Source of the DNA: Halapricum desulfuricans
GTDB lineage: Archaea; Halobacteriota; Halobacteria; Halobacteriales; Haloarculaceae
Assembly: GCF_017094465.1 (NCBI RefSeq)
Contig: NZ_CP064791.1
Span: forward strand, 806,001-870,000
DNA length: 64,000 nt
Direction of reading: 5' to 3'
Below the pieces are notes generated by a model, which was given only the letters and a program-made list of their open reading frames with translations, searched no databases and was not told the origin of the DNA. Positions 15,531 to 24,597 of this stretch are shown here, piece by piece. Numbering within the stretch: the stretch's first letter is position 1; each line of letters opens with the position of its first letter. The translations under genes were made by a program, and so were the position numbers.

Positions 15531-16746
15531 ATGTCCTCAGTAATCGGGATCGTCGCTGTCGCGCTCGTTGCATCGCTTTTTATGTCGTTCACTGTCGGGG
15601 CAAACAGTAACTCCGCTCCGATCGCACCAGCCGTCGGGGCGAACGCGCTGTCCACCCTGCGAGGAGCGCTGCTGGTCGGGATCGTCGCCGCTCTCGGGGC
15701 TGTCGCACAGGGCGGGAGCATCTCGGGGACGATCGGCCACGGCCTGGTGACCGGCGTGACGATCACCCCGCTGGCCGCTGGCCGCTACTGCGACGCTTCT
15801 CACGGCAGCCACGCTCATCACGATCGGGAACTCACGCGGCTATCCGATCCCCTCAGCGTTCACGGTCACCGGTGCGGCAATCGGTGCGGGTGTCGCTCTG
15901 GGCGGCGGCTTTGCAGTCGTGACGTACGCCAAGATCCTGGGGTTCTGGCTCGCGATTCCGGTCGTCGAGGGCGTCCTCGCGTACGGTCTCGCGTGGCTGT
16001 TACTGGACGAGACGATCCCGGATACGCTGAGTATCCCGCTGCTCGCCGGCGCCGTCGGCTACGCACTCGCCAATATCCAGCTATCGTTTCTCCCGGCTCC
16101 GCAGAGCGAGCAGGGGTCGATTGCGGGCGTCATCTCCCGTCAGTTCGACGTCGCATCGACAGGGGTCGGCGAGGCCGGAATCGCACTCGTTGGAAGCGCG
16201 ATCGCCCTCCTCACCGTCGCAGTCGTCCACTGGCAACTTCGGCGTGACGTCACGACCGGGATCAACCGGATGCTGGTCGCGCTCGCCCTCGTCGTCGTGT
16301 TCACCAGCGGTGGGTCGCAGGTCGGGCTCGCCACCGGTCCGCTGGAATCAGTCTTCGAATCCGCCCTCAGTCTCCCCTCTCTATACCTGCTCGGGCTCGG
16401 TGGTCTCGGAATTCTCCTCGGCGGCTGGTTTCGGTCGCCACGCCTCATCCAGGCCGTGGCCCGCGAGTACGCGTCACTCGGGCCAAAGCGATCGATCGCC
16501 GCGTTCATTCCCGCGTTTCTCGTCGCCCAAGCCGCAATCGCTCTCGGCTATCCCATCTCGTTCAACAAGGTCATGATCTCGAGTATCGTCGGAGCCGGAC
16601 TCGTCGGTGGCTCGTCGGGCTCGGGCGGAGTATCCACCACGAAGACGGGATATACTGTGGGTGCGTGGATCGCCTCGATGGTCGGCGGTGGTGCGATTAG
16701 CTTCGCCCTCTATCACGTGCTCGCTGCACTCCCTGGGCTGGGATGA
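15531..16746 (+). pseudogene. PiT-family inorganic phosphate permease, frame broken by a 7-bp tandem duplication
   Basis: ATG at 15531 opens MSSVIGIVAVALVASLFMSF with the first PiT signature GANSNSAPIAPAVGANAL. At 15771-15784 CTGGCCG is present twice in tandem, and after it the reading frame fails. Removing one copy gives TITPLAATATLLTAATL followed by IGNSRGYPIPSAFTVTGAAI, in frame with the remaining 300-plus residues. These include the second signature SFNKVMISSIVGAGLVGG. The restored protein is 402 residues with about ten membrane segments, a normal PiT size. As written, the first frame runs on out of phase to 16247, so no functional permease is predicted from one frame. It may be a recent mutation, a phase-variable switch, or a sequencing error. 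Confidence 0.88.
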
Positions 16747-17076
16747 TCAGACGTTCTGGAGCGTGACGAGATCTTCTACCGCTGCGCTGTCCTTCATCTC
16801 CGCCCACGTCTCGAAATCGGTTGTCCGAGCCACGAACGCGTCGCGTTCGTCGGTGGGAAGCCCCTGGATGTCCCCAATTGTAGCATCGTCACACGGACTG
16901 GCCGCACAGAATTCGTCCACCGAGCCAAACTGGGTGCGGCGACGGATAAACGACTCCGAGGCGACCCGCTCGTGTGAACTGGACACCAATACCTCCAGTG
17001 AAAGTGCCCGTTTGATTGCTGTTGTGAGACTGGCATGCAACGGATCGCGGGTCTTGACCCCTGAGTCAAGAACCAT
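16747..17076 (-). pseudogene. Unknown; probable gene remnant (possible toxin-antitoxin origin)
   Basis: An open frame of 109 residues from ATG 17076 (open further to a GTG at 17244, but that part is basic and not protein-like). The start MVLDSGVKTRDPLHASL resembles the late part of PIN-domain nucleases (a TRDALHA-type block). The C-terminal part, FGSVDEFCAASP then DERDAFVARTTDFETWAEMK, has the composition of a genuine haloarchaeal protein. No complete catalytic PIN acids are visible. It abuts the phosphate permease stop directly (TGA|TCA at 16744-16749). I cannot assign a function; it may be a fused leftover of two small genes. Confidence 0.35.
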
Positions 17077-17240
17077 ACGTCGTGCCTGTGTCTCAGGCGA
17101 CGTAAGTCCAGTGGCTGGACAGCTCTGATATCTATACAGTCGTCGAAACGTCTTCACAGGCCTGTCCCGGTCGGCTAACCCCTTCAATTCGGCACCTGCG
17201 GTGCAACGCGTACTGCATATGTTTCGAGGGGCGACTGGGT

Positions 17241-17714
17241 TCACTCCTCGCGCTTACCGTACGTTTCCTCGCCCCAGCCGTAGTCAGACACCTCGTCGTT
17301 CCGTTCGAGGTAGTCCTCCAGTACCTCCTGAACCACTCGGCCGAGATCATCCAACTCACCGTCGATCATCGAGGTCGTACTCGAATCGAGCGACTCGGTG
17401 GCGTTTCGCTCCCTCCAGTCGTCCGGAATTGTTGGAGCGTCGAAACGCAGACGGTCTTCGGCTGGGTCCCAGTAGAAGTCGAACGCCTGGAACAGGCCGA
17501 GGTCGCTGATAATTCGAACGTGCTCTTCATCGAGATTCGCGTACTCGGTCCACTCGTTGAATCCCTCCTTCCACGCACCCTCCTGGAGCAGGTCTTCGAT
17601 GTCTTCGCGGTAGAAATCCTCCGATCCGAGGGTCTCCTCTTGCCACTCGAACTCGCGCGGCGTCCCTCGGTTCGAGAGGTCTGGTGGTTCCGGGACCTCG
17701 ATGTCGAGCGCCAT
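17241..17714 (-). CDS. Conserved-looking hypothetical protein, acidic
   Basis: 157 residues from ATG 17714 (MALDIEVPEPPDLSNRG). A TATA-like ACAATAAAGC (plus strand) lies about 27 bases upstream, supporting a leaderless start there rather than at the longer open frame. The protein is soluble, very acidic and tryptophan-rich in the middle (WQEETLGSEDFYRED, WKEGFNEWTEYANLDEEHVR), with a C-terminal helix VVQEVLEDYLERNDEVSDYG. I do not recognise a family. It is divergent from the MscS gene, with the two start regions about 120 bases apart. Confidence 0.65.
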   Translation of the reverse strand: MALDIEVPEPPDLSNRGTPREFEWQEETLGSEDFYREDIEDLLQEGAWKEGFNEWTEYANLDEEHVRIISDLGLFQAFDFYWDPAEDRLRFDAPTIPDDWRERNATESLDSSTTSMIDGELDDLGRVVQEVLEDYLERNDEVSDYGWGEETYGKREE

Positions 17715-17836
17715 ACCGGGTAGTTCCACTGGCAACACAATAAAGCCCATACCGTCTCCAACGAGGTGTCTCGTGAAAGATAACATTGGATCGCCAGCAA
17801 TTGGGATTTTTGTCGGTACGGCTCCCATCCCGGTGT

Positions 17837-18709
17837 ATGAGCGGACAGATTTCGCTACCGGGCTGGGTGACAGACATCTTCTCAGCGTACAGCCAGGTGT
17901 TGTCTGAATTGGTCTGGTTCGCCGTGGGGTTCGGGGTCGTCTATTTCATAGGCCAGGTATTTCTTGTTCCGGTTGCGGCTCGGGCCGTCAGAGTGCGGAA
18001 TCGCAACAACCCCACCATCGAGACGGCAACGAAGACGTATCTTCGAGTAGTTCTGATCGGGTTTGCGGCTCTTACGGGTGTCATTGCTGCTGGCTACGGA
18101 CGGGTGCTCACCGAGTCGGCAGTCATCATCGCAGCCATCACGTTCGCCCTCGGTATCGCCGGCCAGCAAGTGTTTGGGTCACTTATCAGTGGGATGTTCC
18201 TCATCGCCGATCCGGACTTCAACGTCGGTGACTGGATAGAGTGGTCGGGTGGGGAGGGTATCATCGAAGACGTCGATTTTCGCGTCACTCGGGTCCGGAC
18301 ACCGGACAACGAAACGATCTCGGTACCGAACACTGTACTCACGAACAACGAGATCGTCCGGCCCTACGGTCGGGACAAGTATCGGATCACAGAACAGATG
18401 TACGTCGCCTATTACGAGGAGACCGAGCGGGCTCTGATGGAGTTACAACAGATTGCCGCGAACCACGAATCGATTCTCGATGATCCAGCACCGAACGCAC
18501 GTATCCTCGAACTCGGGGAGAATGCAGTCACGGTCCAAGCCGAGTTCTGGATCGACGATCCCATGGATAGAGACGTTCTGACGATCCACTCTGACTTCCG
18601 CCGATCAGTGATACGTCGGTTCGACGAGGAAAACATCACGCTCGCTCCCCCGTCCGCACAGTTGCTCTCGGGCGAAGTCACCGTGGCAGAGACCGAGTCA
18701 CAGCAGTAA
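17837..18709 (+). CDS. Small-conductance mechanosensitive channel (MscS family)
   Basis: 290 residues with three N-terminal membrane segments; the third, pore-lining one is SAVIIAAITFALGIAGQQVF. The signature that follows (LISGMFLIADPDFNVGDWIE, then GIIEDVDFRVTRVRTPDNE and VPNTVLTNNEI) is the MscS beta domain, and the remaining 110 residues are the cytoplasmic vestibule. It opens on hypo-osmotic shock to release solutes, important in a halophile diluted by rain. The ATG at 17837 has GATTTTT about 28 bases upstream, so the longer open frame is not used. Confidence 0.92.
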   Translation: MSGQISLPGWVTDIFSAYSQVLSELVWFAVGFGVVYFIGQVFLVPVAARAVRVRNRNNPTIETATKTYLRVVLIGFAALTGVIAAGYGRVLTESAVIIAAITFALGIAGQQVFGSLISGMFLIADPDFNVGDWIEWSGGEGIIEDVDFRVTRVRTPDNETISVPNTVLTNNEIVRPYGRDKYRITEQMYVAYYEETERALMELQQIAANHESILDDPAPNARILELGENAVTVQAEFWIDDPMDRDVLTIHSDFRRSVIRRFDEENITLAPPSAQLLSGEVTVAETESQQ

Positions 18710-18816
18710 CAGCGCGGAAGCCCACCCGTTCAGGATGGGAGCAAGCGCGTGAGCAATATCACACAATTCACTGCCTCGCGAACACTATTATGGTAATCCA
18801 TACCGAACAGCCGAAT

Positions 18817-19602
18817 ATGGATCTGCAACTCGATGGGAACGCGGCACTCTGTACGGCAGCGACCAGTGGGCTCGGACTCGCCAGCGCCGAGGCACTGGCT
18901 CGCGAGGGGTGTGATGTCGCTGTCTGTGGCACGACTGAAGAACACGTCGAAGCGGCACGCGAGCACTTGCAGTCTGTCGGTGACGGCGATGTGTTGGCCG
19001 TCCGAACCGACATCACCGATCCCGATGCGGTCGAGGCGTTCGTCGAAGCGACCGTCGAGGAGTTCGGCCGGCTGGATCACGTCGTCACGAGCGCGGGCGG
19101 CCCACCGAGCGGTTCGTTCGCCGAGATGGACGAACGAGACTGGTACCAGGCCTACGATCTGCTGGTAATGAGCTACGTCTGGACCACCCGTGCGGCACTG
19201 CCACACCTCCGCGAGGACGGCGGCGGGTCGATCGTCGCGATCACCTCGCGGTCGGTCCGGGAGGTGATCGACGACCTCGTGCTGTCGAACTCGGTTCGGC
19301 GCGCTGTGATCGGCCTCGTCAAGACCCAGTCCCGGGAGTTCGCCCCGGATGTCCGGGTCAACGCCGTCCTGCCGGGTGCACACGAAACCAGCCGGATCGA
19401 AGAACTCGTCGAAGCCGCGGTCGAGCGTGGCGATTACGAGGACTACGAAGCCGGCCTGGACGACTGGGCCGAAGGCGTCCCCCTCGAACGCATCGGCGAT
19501 CCATCGGAACTTGGAGATGTCGTCGCCTTTCTCGCCAGCGACCGCGCGAGCTACGTCACTGGCTCCGAGATTCCGATCGACGGGGGCGCACTACGAAGCT
19601 GA
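18817..19602 (+). CDS. Atypical short-chain dehydrogenase/reductase lacking the Tyr-x-x-x-Lys pair
   Basis: 261 residues, Rossmann fold with a variant cofactor loop AATSGLGLASAEALAREG, the conserved VTSAGGPP in place of NNAG, and C-terminal ASYVTGSEIPIDGGA. The expected catalytic YxxxK after the Ser is replaced by LSNSVRRAVIGLVKT, so both Tyr and Lys appear to be missing. This variant occurs in a recognised subgroup of FabG-like SDRs, whose activity is unclear. The ATG at 18817 has CTATTATGG about 28 bases upstream; an earlier in-frame ATG at 18790 is overlapped by that box. The substrate is unknown. Confidence 0.85.
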   Translation: MDLQLDGNAALCTAATSGLGLASAEALAREGCDVAVCGTTEEHVEAAREHLQSVGDGDVLAVRTDITDPDAVEAFVEATVEEFGRLDHVVTSAGGPPSGSFAEMDERDWYQAYDLLVMSYVWTTRAALPHLREDGGGSIVAITSRSVREVIDDLVLSNSVRRAVIGLVKTQSREFAPDVRVNAVLPGAHETSRIEELVEAAVERGDYEDYEAGLDDWAEGVPLERIGDPSELGDVVAFLASDRASYVTGSEIPIDGGALRS

Positions 19603-19646
19603 CTGTCGGACGACGAATCAGCCGTCCTCCCTGGCTGGTCAACCGG

Positions 19647-20411
19647 CTACGCTCGCTTCAACTTCTCGATGCGCGTCGCGAGCGCCAGGAACGTCGCCAG
19701 GATCGTCAGCAGTACCGCCCACGCGGCCGCGAAGTCGTGCGCCGGGACCGAGTGGTCCGGGACTGTTCCCGCGGCCGTCGTGACGAACGGTTCGGCCCGC
19801 AGCCAGGTGTGATGTGGTCCCTCGAGTATCGGCCAGAAGTAATCGACCACGTCGTTGAACGCGTACCACGCGACCGCGACCGCGACTGACGGAACGGCAA
19901 AGCGAGCGTACCGGTGGATGAGAAACGCCTCCAGGGCCATCGCGAGATGACTCACGATCAGGAAGAGATACAGCCACAGTGCGATCTCTCCCGGTCCGTT
20001 CAGTGCGAGCTGTACGTATGGCGTCCAGAGCCCGAGCTTGATACAGCCGAAAAATGCCAGCGCGTGCAACCAGTCGGCCTCGAAATCGAGCCGCCAGGCC
20101 GCAAGCGAGAGGCCGATGAACATCGTCGCCACCGGACTGTCGGGGATCAGCGGCCAGGCCGCGACCGTCGCTTCGCCGAGTTGCCCGCCGACGGCGAGTT
20201 CGGTCGGCCGGCCGGCGTAGTACCAGAAGCCAAAGAGCGTCCCGACGAGGTTGACCAGCACGATCGGCCAGGCCAGCCGCAGGCCCACGTCTTCGAGCCA
20301 CTCCGGCAACGGCGCGACGTATCGCGGGACTCCCTCCGTGTCCGGGATCGTCCCGTCGAAGTAGCGCGCGACCAACTTCTCGATGCGACGACCGACGCCG
20401 GCGGTTGCCAT
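19647..20411 (-). CDS. DUF1405 integral membrane protein
   Basis: 254 residues with about six membrane segments: LAWPIVLVNLVGTLFGFWYY, ATMFIGLSLAAWRL, ALAFFGCIKLGLWTPYVQ, LWLYLFLIVSHLAMALEAF, FAVPSVAVAVAWYAFNDVVD and a C-terminal one. The conserved FGFWYY, the SHLAMALEAFL block and WYAFNDVVDYFWP match DUF1405. No biochemical function is known. The start at ATG 20411 (MATAGVGRRIEKLVARYF) follows the typical N-terminus; seven more codons are open upstream. It is convergent with the SDR gene. Confidence 0.8.
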   Translation of the reverse strand: MATAGVGRRIEKLVARYFDGTIPDTEGVPRYVAPLPEWLEDVGLRLAWPIVLVNLVGTLFGFWYYAGRPTELAVGGQLGEATVAAWPLIPDSPVATMFIGLSLAAWRLDFEADWLHALAFFGCIKLGLWTPYVQLALNGPGEIALWLYLFLIVSHLAMALEAFLIHRYARFAVPSVAVAVAWYAFNDVVDYFWPILEGPHHTWLRAEPFVTTAAGTVPDHSVPAHDFAAAWAVLLTILATFLALATRIEKLKRA

Positions 20412-20552
20412 GTCGTCGCCTCGGGACGGCACCGACTAAACGGTAGTGGATCGCCGAGTCGTGTTCGCCATCTTTCACAGTAGAAGAATGTAACTATCTT
20501 CACCGCCAACCCATCGTATGGACGACGTGGGAACACAACCAGGGGTCCGGCA

Positions 20553-21401
20553 ATGAACACGATCGACCGTATCGAGCGAGCGGTTCGGGAGACGTCACAC
20601 TACTTGAAACGTAATCTCGGAACACACGCGGGCAAGCGGGGCCAGACGAACCCGAGCGACGAGGTCCAGACGGGGGCTGACGTCTGGTCGGACGACCTGT
20701 TTTTCGACGCCCTCGCTCCACTCGACGGTGTAGGAAATTATACCAGCGAGGAGCGTGAGGCGACCGTCGACTGCGGTGACGGCTACGCCATCGCGATCGA
20801 TCCGCTGGACGGATCGGGCAACCTCGCGTCGAACAACTCCGTCGGGACGATCGTCGGCGTCTACGAGAGCGAACTGCCCGCGAACGGTCGCGATCTCGTG
20901 GCGGCGATGATGGTGTTACACGGCCCGTACACGACGATGACCGTCGCCCGGGCCGACAGCGACGTCGTCCAGGAGTACCTGCTTCGGGACGGCCACAGCG
21001 AGCGACGGGGCGTCTTCGAACTGCCCGAGGATTACACCGTCGTCGGCCTGGCGGGCAAGCCGATCGATCGATCGGAGGCTGTCAACGAACTCGCAAAGGA
21101 ACTGGAGCGTGATCTCAAACTCCGGTACGGTGGCGCGACAGTCGCTGATCTCGCACAGGTGCTGGAGTACGGCGGTCTGTTCGGCTACCCTGAGTCGAAT
21201 GTCTATCCCGAAGGCAAACTTCGGGTCCACTTCGAGGCCGCGCCGCTGGCGTATCTCGTCGAAGCGGCGGGCGGTGCCTCCAGCGATGGAGGGAAGTCGC
21301 TGCTGGATGTCGAACCGGACGGCCTCCACGCGCGGACGCCGACGTTCCTCGGCAACCGGGAACTGATCGACCGGGTTGAGGCGGTCCTCGGCAGCGACTA
21401 G
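20553..21401 (+). CDS. fbp: Class I fructose-1,6-bisphosphatase
   Basis: 282 residues. The metal and substrate signature is [21 protein letters not shown] (positions about 80-100), with Asp/Glu metal ligands ahead of it (YTSEEREA). Later [19 protein letters not shown] and [16 protein letters not shown] are the substrate-binding blocks of the FBPase/inositol-phosphatase fold. It hydrolyses fructose-1,6-bisphosphate to fructose-6-phosphate in gluconeogenesis. It is shorter than bacterial class I enzymes, as archaeal homologues often are. A broader inositol monophosphatase activity cannot be excluded. Confidence 0.88.
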   Translation: MNTIDRIERAVRETSHYLKRNLGTHAGKRGQTNPSDEVQTGADVWSDDLFFDALAPLDGVGNYTSEEREATVDCGDGYAIAIDPLDGSGNLASNNSVGTIVGVYESELPANGRDLVAAMMVLHGPYTTMTVARADSDVVQEYLLRDGHSERRGVFELPEDYTVVGLAGKPIDRSEAVNELAKELERDLKLRYGGATVADLAQVLEYGGLFGYPESNVYPEGKLRVHFEAAPLAYLVEAAGGASSDGGKSLLDVEPDGLHARTPTFLGNRELIDRVEAVLGSD

Positions 21402-21472
21402 GCGACGACAGCTCGCTTTCTCCGGCAAGCCGATCCGCGGTTGCTATACGTACCGGTAGTGTAGCCGATTGT

Positions 21473-22435
21473 ATGGTCGGGAAACTCGACCCCGAAGTGC
21501 TCGATGCACACGTCCTCTCGCGGACCGGCGCACCCGACGAGCGCGTGACTCTCGGTCCGTCCCCGGGCGAGGACGCCGCCGCGATCGATCTCGGCCCGGA
21601 TTCGCTTGTCGTTAGCTCCGATCCGATCTCGCTGGCTGCCGAAGCCATTGGCACGCTCGGCGTCCCGATCGCGACCAACGACGTCGCCGCGACCGGCGCA
21701 GATCCAGCCTGGCTCACGAGTACGATCTTCCTGCCAAGCGACGACGCGACGCAACTGGAAACTGTGACGACGCAACTCGATCGGGCCGCCCGCGAACTCG
21801 ACGTGGCCATTATCGGCGGACACGCCGAAGTACTGGAGGACCTCTCGCGACCGCTACTCTCGCTGACGGCGATGGGCCGCACCGACGATCCCATCCCGAC
21901 CGGCGGGGCACAGCCGGGCGAGGAACTCCTGTTGACTGCCGGGGCCGGGATCGAGGGGACGGCCATCCTCGCGACCGACTTCCGGGACGAACTCGATTCA
22001 GTTTCCGAAGCGACGCTCGATCGCGCGGCCGGATTCTTCGAGGAGATCAGCGTCCTCGACGCGGCGCGGTCGCTGTGGCCGACCGCAACGGGATTGCACG
22101 ATCCGACTGAAGGCGGGGTCCTGGCGGGCGTCTACGAGATCGCCCAGGCCGCTGGCGCGACCGTCGAACTCGACCGGGAAGCGGTTCCGATCCGTCCGGA
22201 GACGCGGACGATCTGTGCGGCGATGGGTGTCGACCCGCTGCGGATCTTCGGATCGGGCGCGTTACTGGCGACCGTCAACCCGGACGACCGCGAGCAGGCC
22301 CTTGGTGCGCTCGCTAACGCGGGGATCGAGGCGGCGGTAGTGGGCCGACTCGTGGACGGCGAGCCGGCCGTCGAAACGGGTAACGAGCGACTGCTCGGCC
22401 CGCCCAGAGACGACTGCTACGCCCTCTGGGAATGA
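21473..22435 (+). CDS. AIR synthase / HypE-like ATP-binding protein
   Basis: 320 residues. The N-terminal half holds GPSPGEDAAAIDLGPDSLVV and GVPIATNDVAATGADPAWLT, the ATP-binding motifs of the PurM/HypE/SelD superfamily. The C-terminal half has GLHDPTEGGVLAGVYEIAQA and GSGALLATVNPDDR, matching HypE-like members. No hydrogenase maturation genes are near, so it is more likely an orphan AIR-synthase-related protein than true HypE. Its substrate is unknown. It precedes pdxS on the same strand, but pdxS has its own promoter. Confidence 0.8.
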   Translation: MVGKLDPEVLDAHVLSRTGAPDERVTLGPSPGEDAAAIDLGPDSLVVSSDPISLAAEAIGTLGVPIATNDVAATGADPAWLTSTIFLPSDDATQLETVTTQLDRAARELDVAIIGGHAEVLEDLSRPLLSLTAMGRTDDPIPTGGAQPGEELLLTAGAGIEGTAILATDFRDELDSVSEATLDRAAGFFEEISVLDAARSLWPTATGLHDPTEGGVLAGVYEIAQAAGATVELDREAVPIRPETRTICAAMGVDPLRIFGSGALLATVNPDDREQALGALANAGIEAAVVGRLVDGEPAVETGNERLLGPPRDDCYALWE

Positions 22436-22471
22436 CACGCGGGCAAGTGCCGACGGAGTGACAACCGTCAG

Positions 22472-22477
22472 TATAAG
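22472..22477 (+). promoter_or_regulatory. Likely TATA box of pdxS
   Basis: TATAAG lies 25-30 bases upstream of ATG 22502 and supports that start over a GTG six bases earlier. Confidence 0.55.
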
Positions 22478-22501
22478 TGGGCCCAATACAAAATAGTGAG
22501 C

Positions 22502-23404
22502 ATGCCAGAAGATCTCGAAGATCTCAAGCGCGGGACCGAACTGGTCAAGCGCGGCTTCGCGAAGATGCAGAAGGGCGGCGTCATCATGGACGTCGTCGAC
22601 CGAGAACAGGCTCGCATCGCCGAGGACGTCGGCGCGGTCGCGGTTATGTCTCTGGAGGCCGTCCCGGCGGACATCCGCAAGCGCGGCGGCGTCGCCCGGA
22701 TGGCCGACCCCGCGGACGTCGAGGAGATCATCGACGAGGTATCGATCCCGGTGATGGGCAAGTCCCGGATCGGCCACACCAAGGAAGCCGAGATCCTCGA
22801 AGCCACCGGCGTCGACATGATCGACGAGTCGGAGGTCCTGACGCCCGCCGACGACCGCTATCACATCGACAAGCGCGATTTTACCTCGCCGTTCGTCTGT
22901 GGTGCACGCAACCTCGGCGAGGCGCTGCGCCGCATCGACGAGGGCGCGGCGATGATCCGCACGAAAGGCGAGGCCGGCACTGGCGACGTCAACCAGGCAG
23001 TCCACCACCAGCGCAACATCAAGGGATCGATCCGCAAGCTCGAGGGGATGACCCACGAGGAACGCGAGAAGTGGGCCCGCGAACACGAGGCGCCCGCCGA
23101 TCTGGTCCACGAGACCGCCGAGATGGGCCGGCTCCCCGTGGTCAACTTCGCCGCCGGCGGGATCGCCACGCCCGCCGACGCTGCGCTGATGATGCACCAC
23201 GGCTGTGACGGCATCTTCGTCGGCAGCGGTATCTTCGGGGCCGAGGACCCCGAAGCGATGGGGACGGCCATCGTCGAGGCCGTCAACAACTGGGACGACC
23301 CCGAGAAACTCGCCGAAATCTCCTCGAACATCGGCTCGGGCATGAAAGGCGACGCAAACGCCGACTTGCCCGAGGAAGAGAAACTGCAGGGTCGAGGTGT
23401 CTAG
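22502..23404 (+). CDS. pdxS: Pyridoxal 5'-phosphate synthase lyase subunit PdxS
   Basis: 300 residues, a (beta/alpha)8 barrel. [20 protein letters not shown] opens the barrel, [12 protein letters not shown] contains the Schiff-base lysine that binds ribose 5-phosphate, and [16 protein letters not shown] the phosphate loop. [20 protein letters not shown] closes it with the second phosphate site. With the glutaminase PdxT (not in this window) it makes vitamin B6 from ribose 5-phosphate, glyceraldehyde 3-phosphate and glutamine. The stop shares four bases with the convergent CNNM stop (CTAG at 23401-23404). Confidence 0.96.
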   Translation: MPEDLEDLKRGTELVKRGFAKMQKGGVIMDVVDREQARIAEDVGAVAVMSLEAVPADIRKRGGVARMADPADVEEIIDEVSIPVMGKSRIGHTKEAEILEATGVDMIDESEVLTPADDRYHIDKRDFTSPFVCGARNLGEALRRIDEGAAMIRTKGEAGTGDVNQAVHHQRNIKGSIRKLEGMTHEEREKWAREHEAPADLVHETAEMGRLPVVNFAAGGIATPADAALMMHHGCDGIFVGSGIFGAEDPEAMGTAIVEAVNNWDDPEKLAEISSNIGSGMKGDANADLPEEEKLQGRGV

Positions 23405-24480
23405 AGCTCTCGATCCATCGGATCCTCGAGTTCACCTAGCACTTCCTCGAACGCGTCGGTCGCGGTGACGAGTCCGACAACCTCGCCGCCGTCGAGCACT
23501 AGCGCGAGTTCCTGATTCTCGGCCTGGAACTGGTCGATGAGATCGCTGACGGCCGTATCGGCAGCGACCGTCATCGGCGACGTAGCCAGCTCCCGCAGCG
23601 TCGTCTCGCCGGCCCGCAGTTCGTCGATGTTGTGCAACACCGTCGGTGCGTAGACGACGCCGACGAACGCTTCGAAATCGTCTTCGACTAGTGGGAATCG
23701 GACGTGTGGCGTCCCGTCCATCCGGTCGAGATTGGCGTCCAGATCCTCTTCCGTGGATAGCGCGACGATCGACTCTCGGTCGACCATGATATCGCTGACT
23801 GCCGTCTCACCGATATCGAGGGCGCCGATGACCTCCTCGACGCGTTCGGTTGACATTCCCATCTGGCTCATACGCTCGCCCATCTGACTGCGAAGCTCGG
23901 CCCGTGACGTGGGTTCGGTGCCCTCTTCGACCTCCTCTTCGGCCCACGAGCGAGAGATCTCGACGCCGAACAGCCCCAGTAACGCCTTCGCGACCCAGTC
24001 CGCAGTTAGGATAACCGGCGACATGAGCTTCGACCACCAGTACAGTGGGCCCGAGCCGTACTCGGCGACGAATTTCGCGCGCTCGATGCCGAGATAGGTT
24101 GGGGCCTGCTCGCCGACGATGACGTGCAACATGTTGATCAAGGAGAATGCAAGCAGGACCGACAGGGCCGTGTGTCCGCCACTGGTGATCCCAACCGCAC
24201 CGAGCACGGGGCCCATCACGGCCGCGACGGCGGGTTCGGCGACGACGCCCAGGCCGATACTGCTGATGGTGATGCCGACCTGACAGCCCGACAGAAAGAT
24301 CTCGAGCCGCTCCGTCATGTTCCAGGCGCGTTCGAGCCCGCGACTCTGTCCGACGAACTCCGATTCGTCGAACTGCCGGACCCGGGTCAGCGCGAACTCG
24401 GTCGTGACGAAAAACCCGTTACTGAGCAGGAGACCGACGCCACCGATCAGCCGTAGCCACGTCTCCACCGTGATAGCCAT
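23401..24480 (-). CDS. CNNM/CorC (DUF21-CBS) membrane protein
   Basis: 359 residues. The N-terminal DUF21/CNNM domain (about 1-180) has several hydrophobic segments, with [14 protein letters not shown] and [20 protein letters not shown] the family signature. Two CBS motifs follow ([15 protein letters not shown] around 220, and [20 protein letters not shown] around 300). Family members handle Mg2+ or Co2+ efflux or sensing; the C-terminal CorC_HlyC domain of many relatives is absent. The promoter GGTTTATCTTCG lies about 30 bases ahead of ATG 24480. Confidence 0.88.
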   Translation of the reverse strand: MAITVETWLRLIGGVGLLLSNGFFVTTEFALTRVRQFDESEFVGQSRGLERAWNMTERLEIFLSGCQVGITISSIGLGVVAEPAVAAVMGPVLGAVGITSGGHTALSVLLAFSLINMLHVIVGEQAPTYLGIERAKFVAEYGSGPLYWWSKLMSPVILTADWVAKALLGLFGVEISRSWAEEEVEEGTEPTSRAELRSQMGERMSQMGMSTERVEEVIGALDIGETAVSDIMVDRESIVALSTEEDLDANLDRMDGTPHVRFPLVEDDFEAFVGVVYAPTVLHNIDELRAGETTLRELATSPMTVAADTAVSDLIDQFQAENQELALVLDGGEVVGLVTATDAFEEVLGELEDPMDREL

Positions 24481-24597
24481 ACGTCCGGTAACTTGGTCGA
24501 AGATAAACCTAAAAGCAGCGTTTCACAGAACTTGTTAGAAATCGATCCCGTGCTGAGCGCTCGACGCCGGGCGGTCGCAACCGATAGCTGCGGACGA

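Noticed and set aside
15246-16247. A distinct 333-residue protein at the phosphate permease
   Set aside because: Only the 5' part from 15531 is PiT-like; the part after 15784 is the permease read out of frame, explained by the 7-bp duplication.
21473-22435. True HypE hydrogenase maturation factor
   Set aside because: No hyp or hydrogenase genes nearby, and a HypE C-terminal cysteine motif is not present at the end (CYALWE is not the PRIC-type tail).
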